Shown here piece after piece: positions 9,311-17,792 of a stretch of 37,938 bases of DNA (the stretch's first letter is position 1; each line of letters opens with the position of its first letter). The position numbers and the translations under genes are program-made. The notes beneath the pieces were generated by a model that worked only from the letters and a program-made list of their open reading frames with translations, did no database searches and had not been told where the DNA came from. Source of the stretch: an uncultured Prevotella sp. (GTDB lineage Bacteria > Bacteroidota > Bacteroidia > Bacteroidales > Bacteroidaceae); NCBI GenBank assembly GCA_945834405.1, contig CAMAHD010000008.1, forward strand, positions 1-37,938, read 5' to 3'.

Positions 9311-12300
9311 TTAGAAGTTGATGTTGAAGCCCACTTTAACGGTGATGGGCAGTGCCGTCTTGGCATAGTCGAAGCCTCGGAGTTGCTCACTGTAAGAGTA
9401 TGCAAACTCTGGGTCACTGCCCAAATATTTGGTGAGCGTAAAGAGGTTTTCGGCAGCCACGTAGACATCTCCGGAGCGGATGAAGTCGAAGAGCTTGTTG
9501 AAGCGGTATGCCAGTTTCACGCTGCGCAGCTTGAGGAAGTCGCCGTCCTCCAACCAACGGTCAGAGAAGAGGTTGTTGCCGATGGCATCGCCATAGCTGG
9601 CGCGAGGCATGTTGGTCTGCTGTCCCTCTACCTGCCATCTGTTGAGTACGGCGGTTGACTGGTTGTGGAAGTCGCTCATCGACTCGAAGGAGCGGCGGGT
9701 GGCATTGTAAACCTTGGCTCCTACCGAGTAGGCGAAGTTGGCATCCAATACAAACTGACGGAAGCGGACGGAGAGGTTGATACCTCCGTAGAAGTCGGGC
9801 ATGTTGCTGCCGAGACTAACCTTGTCAGCCTCGTTGATGATACCGTCGCCGCTGATGTCAACAAAGCGGACATCACCTGCCTGATAAGCATCGCCACTGC
9901 TGTTGCGGAGACCAGATGCGGCTGCCTCGCTGCTGGTAGCGTAGATGCCGTTGGTCTTATATCCGTAGAACTCGTAGGGAGCATCGCCCACCTTCATGAT
10001 CATCTGTGCATCATCGTTGTTGAAGCCGTTATAATCGATGGTCAGACTGCCGGAACCACCAAGGTCCTTGATGGTGCTCTTGGCTGTGGCGATGTTGGCA
10101 CCTACAACGATATCCCAGTCTTTGTTGTGCAGCGGATTCAGGCGGACAGAAGCCTCTATACCTGTCGTGTTGATAGTTCCGCAGTTCTCATAATAATTGT
10201 ATGAGCCGTAGACAGCCGACACATTGCTGTTGAGCAGCAGGTCATAGGAATGGCTGGTGAAGAAGTTGAAGCCCAGGTCTACTCTGTTGTTGAGCATTGA
10301 GAGGTCGATACCTAAGTCCAACTGACTCTTCTTTTCCCACTGGAGTTTGGTATTGGGCACATTGGAACGGTTGATGGAACCGATGGTAAAGAAGTTCTGA
10401 CCCGTATAGTAGTTCTTGCCATAGTTGGAAGAGAAACGGCTGTTGCCAGAAAGGCTACCTTCGACAGTCAGGTTCAACAGGTTGACCCATGAAGGAAGAA
10501 TGCCGGTGTTGGCAAGCATGAAGGTGACTCCGGCAGAGGGGAAGAAAGCCCAGCGCGAGGCATCTACACCCGATGCACTGGTGCCGTCGACGGTGAGTCC
10601 TGCATTACCACGAATCATCCTGTTGTAGGTATAAGAACCCTGGAGGTTGAAACCCAGATAGTTCCATTCGGTAATATCTCCAAAGGTACGTTTCTCATCC
10701 TGAGTGTTGTCCAACGTCTGGTAATCGTCACTGGCAGTGTTGTAACCCTCAGACACGTCCAACTCATATTTCTTGGTAATCATTCGGGCTGATGCCTGTA
10801 CGTTCAACTCGTGAATACGGTTGAAGGTTCGGTTGTAAGCACCTTTCAGCATGAATGTGTTGACGTTCTGGGTCAAGGTGCTGTTGCCCACCTTGTTACG
10901 GCCTGTTCCGTACAGCTGGGGAATGATGGTGGCATGAGTCATGCCGGGGATAAACATCGTTTCCTCGGTATAGTTATAATAGAGGTTGACCAAACCAGTC
11001 AGTGTCAGGTAGTCATTCCATCTGAAGTTGATACCAGCCTGCGTATTGACGTCATAAATCTTGTCTTTGCCCGTGACGCTGTTGACAATAGCGAGCGGAT
11101 TGCTCACATTGTCGTATGCAAACATCGGTTCAGCAGAGGTGTTCCAGAAGTTGTATGCAGCCAGATTGCTCAGTATGGAACCATCGCTTTGCTTTTCGTA
11201 AGCGTTGATGAGTGGCATGGTCCATCCGGCAGAGAGGATGCTGTTGGTAGCTCCTGTCATACCCATGTTCTGAAGGTCGCTGGTGATGTAAGCCAGACCG
11301 ATGTTGGCAAAGATGTCTACCTTTCTGCTTGCCAGCACGTTGGCACTGATCAGCGTGTGGTATCTGTCGCTGCTGGTGTTGCGGATGGTACCTTCGTTGC
11401 CTGTATAGCCGAAAGAGATGTTGTACTTGGCTATTTCGTCACCTCCCTCTACGCGGAAGAGATTCTCTGTAACGAAACCGCTTTTCTGAATATCCTTCAT
11501 CCAGTCGGTATTCTCGTTGAAGATATACGCCTGGGCATAATCGCCGTTCTGCAGGAAAGGATAGTCCGTGATGAGCGACTCCATGGTGGGATAGCGGGTG
11601 AGTCCGATATCCTTCATGTAGCCTTTGTACTCGTTGGCATCCAGCAAGGGTATGGTAGAAGGTTTGAGGTTGAAACCATACGAACCGGAGAAAGAGATAC
11701 GGGTGTCCAGATTGTCGGATGTTGCCTGTTGGGTCTCAATCTCAATCACACCATTGCTGCCTAAAGAGCCGTAAGCCGCTGCGTCGGCACCTTTCAGCAA
11801 GGTGACGGAACGGATGTCTTTGGGGTCGTAACCAAAGAGCATTCCGCGTGAGTACCCCGTGATGACACTTGACACATCCTGGTATCCAAAATAAGGAACA
11901 CCATTGATAACCACCAGAGGATTGTTTTCTGCCACGAAGCTGTGAATACCTCGGACATTCATGTACGAGCCTTCGCCAGGCATACCGCTTTTTTCAATCA
12001 CCTGCAGACCTGCTATGTTGTCACGCAAAGCAGCGCCGAGGTCTTGCTTTTCCGTGAAGTCTTTATTGTCAACAGCCTGCACGGTGGCAGATTTGTTATA
12101 TCTGTTATGTTTACCCGTCGAGGTGGTAACGTGTTCGGAGTAAAGAGGCGCATTTTCTGGTATGAGCGTGATGACGGAAGACCCTTTCTTCGACATGCTT
12201 TTCAGCAGCTGCAAGGGCAGTTCTTTGGTGCAGAATCCCTGTGCTTTGATGCTGACGATGGCATTCTTGTTAGACGAAGTGAGGGTGAAGTTACCATGCT

Positions 12301-12460
12301 CGTCAGAGAGGGCTGTATTCTTGTCGCCCACCATCGAGATGATGGCTCCGCTGATGGGCAATCCGTTGGTGCCTCTCACCTGTGAAGAGAGCTTCAGCTC
12401 CTGTGCCGTTGCGGTTGCCGCCAAGAGTAGCGATGCAACCAGTATATTCATTTTTTTCAT
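9311..12460 (-). CDS. SusC/RagA-family TonB-linked outer-membrane transporter (pair 1)
   Basis: A 1049-aa TonB-dependent outer-membrane barrel with signal peptide (about 1-19, ending ATATAQ). An N-terminal carboxypeptidase-regulatory-like sandwich (about 22-95) precedes the plug, marked by ALRDNIAGLQVIEKSGMPGE, LVVINGVPYFGYQD and SVTLLKGADAAAYGSLGSNG. The beta barrel ends with terminal Phe in KVGFNINF, as needed for BAM assembly. The segment where the TonB box should lie reads SEHVTTSTGKH, which departs from the usual EVVVTG type. It would import oligosaccharides with the SusD partner 22 bases downstream. It starts 15 bases after a FAS1 gene, indicating the same transcript. Met4 (12451) is an alternative start. 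Confidence 0.93.
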   Translation of the reverse strand: MKKMNILVASLLLAATATAQELKLSSQVRGTNGLPISGAIISMVGDKNTALSDEHGNFTLTSSNKNAIVSIKAQGFCTKELPLQLLKSMSKKGSSVITLIPENAPLYSEHVTTSTGKHNRYNKSATVQAVDNKDFTEKQDLGAALRDNIAGLQVIEKSGMPGEGSYMNVRGIHSFVAENNPLVVINGVPYFGYQDVSSVITGYSRGMLFGYDPKDIRSVTLLKGADAAAYGSLGSNGVIEIETQQATSDNLDTRISFSGSYGFNLKPSTIPLLDANEYKGYMKDIGLTRYPTMESLITDYPFLQNGDYAQAYIFNENTDWMKDIQKSGFVTENLFRVEGGDEIAKYNISFGYTGNEGTIRNTSSDRYHTLISANVLASRKVDIFANIGLAYITSDLQNMGMTGATNSILSAGWTMPLINAYEKQSDGSILSNLAAYNFWNTSAEPMFAYDNVSNPLAIVNSVTGKDKIYDVNTQAGINFRWNDYLTLTGLVNLYYNYTEETMFIPGMTHATIIPQLYGTGRNKVGNSTLTQNVNTFMLKGAYNRTFNRIHELNVQASARMITKKYELDVSEGYNTASDDYQTLDNTQDEKRTFGDITEWNYLGFNLQGSYTYNRMIRGNAGLTVDGTSASGVDASRWAFFPSAGVTFMLANTGILPSWVNLLNLTVEGSLSGNSRFSSNYGKNYYTGQNFFTIGSINRSNVPNTKLQWEKKSQLDLGIDLSMLNNRVDLGFNFFTSHSYDLLLNSNVSAVYGSYNYYENCGTINTTGIEASVRLNPLHNKDWDIVVGANIATAKSTIKDLGGSGSLTIDYNGFNNDDAQMIMKVGDAPYEFYGYKTNGIYATSSEAAASGLRNSSGDAYQAGDVRFVDISGDGIINEADKVSLGSNMPDFYGGINLSVRFRQFVLDANFAYSVGAKVYNATRRSFESMSDFHNQSTAVLNRWQVEGQQTNMPRASYGDAIGNNLFSDRWLEDGDFLKLRSVKLAYRFNKLFDFIRSGDVYVAAENLFTLTKYLGSDPEFAYSYSEQLRGFDYAKTALPITVKVGFNINF

Positions 12461-12475
12461 GTTCGTAGATTCCTG

Positions 12476-14311
12476 TTAGTAGTTGTTGTGCGTAGGTCTC
12501 AGACACCAGTGGTACATCATCAGCTGGTAGGTGTTGTTCTTGTCTCTGTTGAGCACTATGCCACTGTCGAGAGCTGCCTGATAGTATTTTGACATATCGT
12601 TGGATGTTACTTTGATGCGGAAGTTGCCGGAGTAGGGCATGTTGACCACTCCCACGGTATATCCGTCGGTATCGTATGCGATAGCCTTTTCGTTCTGTGT
12701 CTGCCAGTAGTCCACGTCAAATCCTTCGGGATATGCGATGCCGAATTCATCTCCGTAATGAGGAACGGGTGAGGCAGCACCACGGTCGAAGTGGAAGTTA
12801 GCGCCTGTAGCTACCATATTCATATCCTTGACAAGCCAGTTGTCGTTGAAGGCGATGCTGAGTGAGTAGAGCAGAGAATGTTTGAAACCCATTCGGAGAT
12901 AGTACTCGCCAGCAGGGAGATGACATTCGTTCAACTCCTGTTTTTCCTCGCTCCAGGTGAGTCCGTCATATTCCACACTGCAGGGCAGCCCTTCTTCCAA
13001 TGCTGTCTTGGAAGGAATGGCACATAGATTGTGGTAGAAGATGGTGGGCCATTCGGTGTTGTTTCCGGAAGTAATCAAGTCGAACTGACCTTGGCAGTCG
13101 TTGATGATGATGGGGTCAACCCAGTTGGTCCAGCGGAAATACTGGTTTTGCTGTGCTGCGGTCATGTTGTTCCACAGTTCATAGAATCTGGACTTCACGC
13201 GGTAGATGACTACATGGTTGGGAATCTTGAATTCCGTGCAGAAGTATGCCATACCGTTGCTCAGTCTTACAGCCTTGCTTAAATCCACCTTCTGAACGGC
13301 GGGTCTCCACCATGCTCCTTCCAGATTGGTATATTTGGTCTGGTCGGTAGTCAGGTCGATGATTTGCTGGTAACCTTCCACACATTTGAAGTCGGGAGCA
13401 GAAGGACTCACTTGCTCGGTCAGGAGCTTCTTGTCGGCAAAGCAGGCTTTGACAATCCATTCTTCAAACTTAGCCTTGTCGGCATCCGTTGCTTCTCTGT
13501 TAAGCCATACGGGAATGCTGTCCATGGCGTTCTGGATAGCCTTTTCTATCAGAGTGTTGCTGGGGATGAACATGGTGGTACTGTAGCTCTCGCTTCTCAT
13601 GTTCCATGTGGCTGTACCCTTTTCGTCATAACGGTCCATCAGGGTGTTCTTGGTGACGATGAGGGAGTCGTAGATGACACGTCCGTCGTCTGTCACGCCG
13701 ATGGGTTTACTGTGCTCGCGGTCGAAGTAGGTGAAGTTATAGGCATTTACCAGTTCCTTGAACCTGGAGTATTCGTCACCGAGAGACTGCAAGTATTCGT
13801 AGGCTGATGGCATGACGGGCAGGATGCCGTCAACGAAGTAGATGAATCCGTTGTCGGCCTTCACTACCTTCGTGATGGTGTAGTCTTCCAGTTTTCTGCC
13901 TCCGTCATAGACCCAGACACTCTTGCCGGAACGAGTCTGGATATTGGCACCGTCTACCAGTTTGGCAGGGTTGACTGCCATGTTGGCGACGCAGTGTTTG
14001 GCAAAGGTCAGCTCGTTTTCGATGCGCGACTCGTCGAAGCTGTTGTCAGGACATACTATAAAGGTGTATTGACCGTCGTCGTATGTCTCGTCGTATATTT
14101 TGTTTCTCTCCAGCAGTGCTGCCATCTTCGTCAGCTCGTTGCTGCTGTTGATGTATGCACTGACAGAACCGTTGTATACACTGATGTTCTCAACGCCGCT
14201 CACCTGCATGGAAGTCTGGTCGTAATGGTCGTCCCAGTCAGAGCAGCCGGCAGTTCCAAGGAGAGCAGCCGTAGCGCAGAGCAGTGACAGAGCTGTATGT
14301 TTTCTGTTCAT
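12476..14311 (-). CDS. fasciclin (FAS1)-domain lipoprotein A
   Basis: A 611-aa predicted outer-membrane lipoprotein with lipobox GTAGC; Cys23 would be lipidated. FAS1 repeat 1 (about 45-168) has the H1-like motif YTFIVCPDNSFDE (82-94) and the H2-like motif NGFIYFVDGILPVM (154-167). A second FAS1 unit (about 170-365) ends near NGMAYFCTEFKIPN. The remaining ~245 residues form a beta-rich module (HLPAGEYYLRMGFKHSLLYS) reminiscent of a carbohydrate-binding jelly roll. FAS1 domains are known adhesion and ligand-binding modules. Here, between two SusCD pairs, a surface glycan-binding role is likely but is inferred from position. It lies 41 bases downstream of FAS1 lipoprotein B. Confidence 0.83.
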   Translation of the reverse strand: MNRKHTALSLLCATAALLGTAGCSDWDDHYDQTSMQVSGVENISVYNGSVSAYINSSNELTKMAALLERNKIYDETYDDGQYTFIVCPDNSFDESRIENELTFAKHCVANMAVNPAKLVDGANIQTRSGKSVWVYDGGRKLEDYTITKVVKADNGFIYFVDGILPVMPSAYEYLQSLGDEYSRFKELVNAYNFTYFDREHSKPIGVTDDGRVIYDSLIVTKNTLMDRYDEKGTATWNMRSESYSTTMFIPSNTLIEKAIQNAMDSIPVWLNREATDADKAKFEEWIVKACFADKKLLTEQVSPSAPDFKCVEGYQQIIDLTTDQTKYTNLEGAWWRPAVQKVDLSKAVRLSNGMAYFCTEFKIPNHVVIYRVKSRFYELWNNMTAAQQNQYFRWTNWVDPIIINDCQGQFDLITSGNNTEWPTIFYHNLCAIPSKTALEEGLPCSVEYDGLTWSEEKQELNECHLPAGEYYLRMGFKHSLLYSLSIAFNDNWLVKDMNMVATGANFHFDRGAASPVPHYGDEFGIAYPEGFDVDYWQTQNEKAIAYDTDGYTVGVVNMPYSGNFRIKVTSNDMSKYYQAALDSGIVLNRDKNNTYQLMMYHWCLRPTHNNY

Positions 14312-14352
14312 AGTTTATTCTTGATTATGATGTTCCATTGATGCGATTGTTC

Positions 14353-16149
14353 TCAGTCGAGTGGGATAAATTCCACGTAGTCGAGTCTCAGGTGATAGAA
14401 CGATTCGTTCTTGGCCTGGATGTCACGTGTGGTAACACGGAAGGTATGTGTTTCAGAATTCTTGAATTCCATCTCGCTCCAAAGCGTTTCTTCGATAGAA
14501 CCGTAGAGTGGCATGGTGGGCTGTGCCTTGTAGAGATAGGAAAGGGTTTGCTGATTGTCGTCCACATTAAACTGTACGAGTGTACCGGAGGTGAAGAGTT
14601 TCTGCAGAGAGGGGTCCTTGATATAATGGAGAACTACCTTGTATCTGCCGGCGATGATGGTAGGAGTCTTGAACTCTACCCATCCGGCAAATCCGAGGTT
14701 GAGTATCATGTAGTTGTTCATGTATCCGCCATGTTCAGGATTCTCCTTGTCTTTCTGCGATACATATTTCTCCTTCATGAATCCCACACGCCTGTAGTTC
14801 TTTGATGAACTCTTAGACTCATTAAACTTAGCGGTGAAGGATGTGATTTTTCCGTTCTCGCCATCGTAACATTCTTCACTCAGGTCAATCTGTCTGGCTG
14901 TACTGCTGAGTGGAGAAGAGAAGATGTTTCCCTGCTTGTTGTCAGTAGACCATTTGTTGACCCATGCGATGATGTCGGCACTGTTCAGGAAGTCCCACTT
15001 GACGTTGACTGGTATGGGATGATAAACGGGCATGATGCCCCCCACCTTGTTAATAAGTCCGTTGCTTGCCTCGATGTCGCTTCTCAGTACGGGTATGTCG
15101 GTGTTGATGATACGCTGGTTTTTCACGAAGTTGGTGATGAAAGCCTGTCCTGTGAATTGCGTGTCATAGATACGTGTTTCCGTCGTGTCCGTTTCGTTGA
15201 AAAGGTCAGCCACGTTGTATTGGGTAGCCATGAAGTGGTATTTCAGGTAATGGTTGAGGGCGCTGTCTGCGTTGGTTTCCTCGCCATTGCTGTTGTTTAC
15301 CAACCACTGTTTCAGTGCATCCACATTGTTGATGCCAGCTCTTTCCATGATGTAATCGGGTACGGCAAAGCAGGTATATTTATAGGTGTTGACAACCTGT
15401 ACGCCAGCCTCACCGATCATGGTGTCGCGTTCGAGTGAAGCCATCTTGTATATTTCGGGGTCTGCCTTGATGGCTTCGGCAAAGATATGGAAGGTGTTGT
15501 TCTCGCCGTTCAGCAGTTCCAGTTTCTCCACGATGTTCTCTGCATTGGGAATGATGACATCGTCCATCATGTAGATGACACCATTGGCACAGGTGGTGCT
15601 GACAAAGCGTCCCAGCTTAGCCTGATTGTTGAAGAAGATGCTGTCGGGACTGTGTCGTTCCGTAGTCCTGTAGGCATCGTCCACATCCGTCTCCACATAT
15701 CCATAGCTCAGAGTGAGATATTTGTTGAAGAGGTTCTGTGCCTCGATATATCCGTTTTTCCTGGCTATTTCAATCAGGGTTGAATCACTCAGCGTGTTGG
15801 CATTGTTCTGCCAGTCGATGATATGGTTCTGGACCAGACGACGGGCATACTGATAATCCAGTTCCTCTACGCTGCTCAGTCCTCTCTCTGTGAGGAACGC
15901 CTTGATGGCATCGTTGTTGGGACAGAAGACGGTAGCCTTGGCATTGGCATCCTTCAGCGCGTTATAGAAGTTGGCATGTTTGAGCAGTTCTATCCATGAG
16001 GAGTAGGTCTCAGGACTGTTTTCCAATATGGTAGTCATCGACATTTCCGCCTCAATGTCGGTGGGCTGCACAAACAGTTCCCCCTCATTTGGGTCGTCGC
16101 ACGCCATGAAAGAGAGGAGTGCTATGATGCTGAAAAAAATCTTTTTCAT
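14353..16149 (-). CDS. fasciclin (FAS1)-domain lipoprotein B
   Basis: A 598-aa lipoprotein; signal peptide MKKIFFSIIALLSFMAC, with Cys17 lipidated and acidic residues (CDDPNEGE) just after it. Such a stretch resembles the lipoprotein surface-export signal described for Bacteroidetes. FAS1 unit 1 (about 40-200) contains ATVFCPNNDAIKAFL (72-86) and NGVIYMMDDVIIP (189-201). Unit 2 (about 205-385) ends near NGLINKVGGIMPVYHP. A C-terminal beta-sandwich (about 400-598) with AGRYKVVLHYIKDP and a close HLRLDYVEFIPLD looks like a galactose-binding-type or CBM fold. It lies 17 bases downstream of the second susD, in the place where SusE-like surface glycan-binding proteins usually sit. Confidence 0.85.
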   Translation of the reverse strand: MKKIFFSIIALLSFMACDDPNEGELFVQPTDIEAEMSMTTILENSPETYSSWIELLKHANFYNALKDANAKATVFCPNNDAIKAFLTERGLSSVEELDYQYARRLVQNHIIDWQNNANTLSDSTLIEIARKNGYIEAQNLFNKYLTLSYGYVETDVDDAYRTTERHSPDSIFFNNQAKLGRFVSTTCANGVIYMMDDVIIPNAENIVEKLELLNGENNTFHIFAEAIKADPEIYKMASLERDTMIGEAGVQVVNTYKYTCFAVPDYIMERAGINNVDALKQWLVNNSNGEETNADSALNHYLKYHFMATQYNVADLFNETDTTETRIYDTQFTGQAFITNFVKNQRIINTDIPVLRSDIEASNGLINKVGGIMPVYHPIPVNVKWDFLNSADIIAWVNKWSTDNKQGNIFSSPLSSTARQIDLSEECYDGENGKITSFTAKFNESKSSSKNYRRVGFMKEKYVSQKDKENPEHGGYMNNYMILNLGFAGWVEFKTPTIIAGRYKVVLHYIKDPSLQKLFTSGTLVQFNVDDNQQTLSYLYKAQPTMPLYGSIEETLWSEMEFKNSETHTFRVTTRDIQAKNESFYHLRLDYVEFIPLD

Positions 16150-16166
16150 GTCAGTCGGTATTTAGA

Positions 16167-17741
16167 TTATTCGTAATAGGGGTTTTGCTTGAGTTTGGGA
16201 TTGCGGGTGATTTCTGTCTCGTTGACGGGCAGATACCAGGCATTCTTGTCGAGCAACGTAGCCTTTATCTTGTTCTCACCAGCCGTTTCGTTGTAATTGA
16301 TAACGTATGGAATGAAGAACTCACTGGTAAAGTTCACGCTACCTGTCGGGTCTGTATATCTTCCCACTCTGAGCAGGTCGTACCATGTTTTTCCTTCTGC
16401 GATAAACTCCTTGATTTTCTCGTCCATGATGGTTTCGAGCAGCGTATTGAAGTCTGACGATGCGTTTGCTGCCGTTTCCAAGAGGTTGGTACGGGTGCGT
16501 ATCTCGTTGACCTGTTTGATAGCCTCCTCGTTGTCTGCGATGTTTGTTCCCATGCTTCTCATGACGAGAGCTTCTGCCTTGATGAGTTTTATCTCAGCTA
16601 CTCGATAGAGAATGAAGTTGGGGTCGTAATAGTTGCTTGTTCGGGGTTCAGAGATAGTACTGCCTCCGAGGTATTTCCATACATATCCCGTGTTGGAGTT
16701 CTCCTGTGCCCAATAGGCTCCGAACTTGGTCCTTCCATACATGTCCTCATCACCGTTGAATCGGGTGTAGATGTCGCTTGCGTCGCGGTTCATCTCTCTT
16801 GTGAGGTTGTCAGAGAGCATGTAGGTAGTAGTCACGTTGTTGTAGAACAGCAAGGGCAGGGTGTTGGTCTGGAATCCCGTTCCTTGTTGTTTGGAAGCCG
16901 AGTACTGAAGTTCGAAGATAGACTCTTCGCTGTTGCCAGGATTGAAGATTTTGAACCAACCGGAGTGAGAGGCGGTAGTGATGAATCGTGGAGCGTAAGG
17001 AGACTTGCTTTCGAGAATCAGGTTGGCGTAGTTGATGGCTTCGTCAAAATCCTGATTCCACAGACATACGTCTGCCATGAGTGCGTAGATAGCCCAGATG
17101 GTAGCTCTTCCTTTGGTCTCCCATGTCGTGTCAAACTGCTCTTTGGCAGCCCCCAGGCTGATGGCTTTGATCAGGTCGGCTTTAATCTGTGCGATGATGT
17201 CAGCCTCAGGACTCTGTTCAACGTAGTATTCCGCTTCGTCCGTCTCGTAAGGTTCGAGCAGAAGGGGAGCGTCTCTCCAGTTGCGAACGATATAGAAATA
17301 GCTGAGAGCCCTGAGCCAGTAAGCCTCGCAGAGGTGAGAATTCATCTCCTGCTCAGTATAGGTGGCATCCTTGCTTCTTGCCTTTTCCGCATTGGCAATG
17401 ACACCGTTGGCATCGGCAATCACCTTGTAAAAAATCTTCCAGTCGGTATAGGTGCCGTCGGTCGGCTTGATTTCCAACTTGTCGAGATTGTTGGCTGAGC
17501 GTCTTCTGGTACATCCCGCCCTCAGTTCTCCGAGAGGGATGAGGTGAGTGGTGATGCTCTGCCTGAGGTTATAATATCCGGAGTAGAGAGCCGACTCCAC
17601 ATCGCTTTTCGACTTCCACATGTTCTCTGTAGGAAGCGAGTTTTCCGGCATGATGTCCAGATAGTCGTTGCATGCAGTGAGGGAGAATGCAGCGACTGTG
17701 GCGCAAATGATGGTCTTTATCTTGTTCATGTTTGTCATCAT
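16167..17741 (-). CDS. SusD/RagB-family nutrient-binding outer-membrane lipoprotein (pair 2)
   Basis: A 524-aa SusD with lipobox LTAC followed by the classic CNDYLDIMPENSLPTENMWK. Internal SusD features include AYWLRALSYFYIVRNWRDAPL (TPR-like helix with the RN.W..-P pattern). The C-terminal part has LYRVAEIKLIKAEALVM, EIRTRTNL and FIAEGKTWYDLLRVGRY, all typical of the family. The start could be Met5 (17729, MNKIKTIICATVAAFSLTAC), which gives a more ordinary signal peptide. It is 51 bases downstream of its SusC partner. As the lid of the transporter it would bind pectin-derived oligosaccharides at the cell surface. Confidence 0.95.
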   Translation of the reverse strand: MMTNMNKIKTIICATVAAFSLTACNDYLDIMPENSLPTENMWKSKSDVESALYSGYYNLRQSITTHLIPLGELRAGCTRRRSANNLDKLEIKPTDGTYTDWKIFYKVIADANGVIANAEKARSKDATYTEQEMNSHLCEAYWLRALSYFYIVRNWRDAPLLLEPYETDEAEYYVEQSPEADIIAQIKADLIKAISLGAAKEQFDTTWETKGRATIWAIYALMADVCLWNQDFDEAINYANLILESKSPYAPRFITTASHSGWFKIFNPGNSEESIFELQYSASKQQGTGFQTNTLPLLFYNNVTTTYMLSDNLTREMNRDASDIYTRFNGDEDMYGRTKFGAYWAQENSNTGYVWKYLGGSTISEPRTSNYYDPNFILYRVAEIKLIKAEALVMRSMGTNIADNEEAIKQVNEIRTRTNLLETAANASSDFNTLLETIMDEKIKEFIAEGKTWYDLLRVGRYTDPTGSVNFTSEFFIPYVINYNETAGENKIKATLLDKNAWYLPVNETEITRNPKLKQNPYYE

Positions 17742-17792
17742 AATAATCGTTGATGTTATAGTAGCCTAAACAGGTATGTCTCTTTCAGAGGG

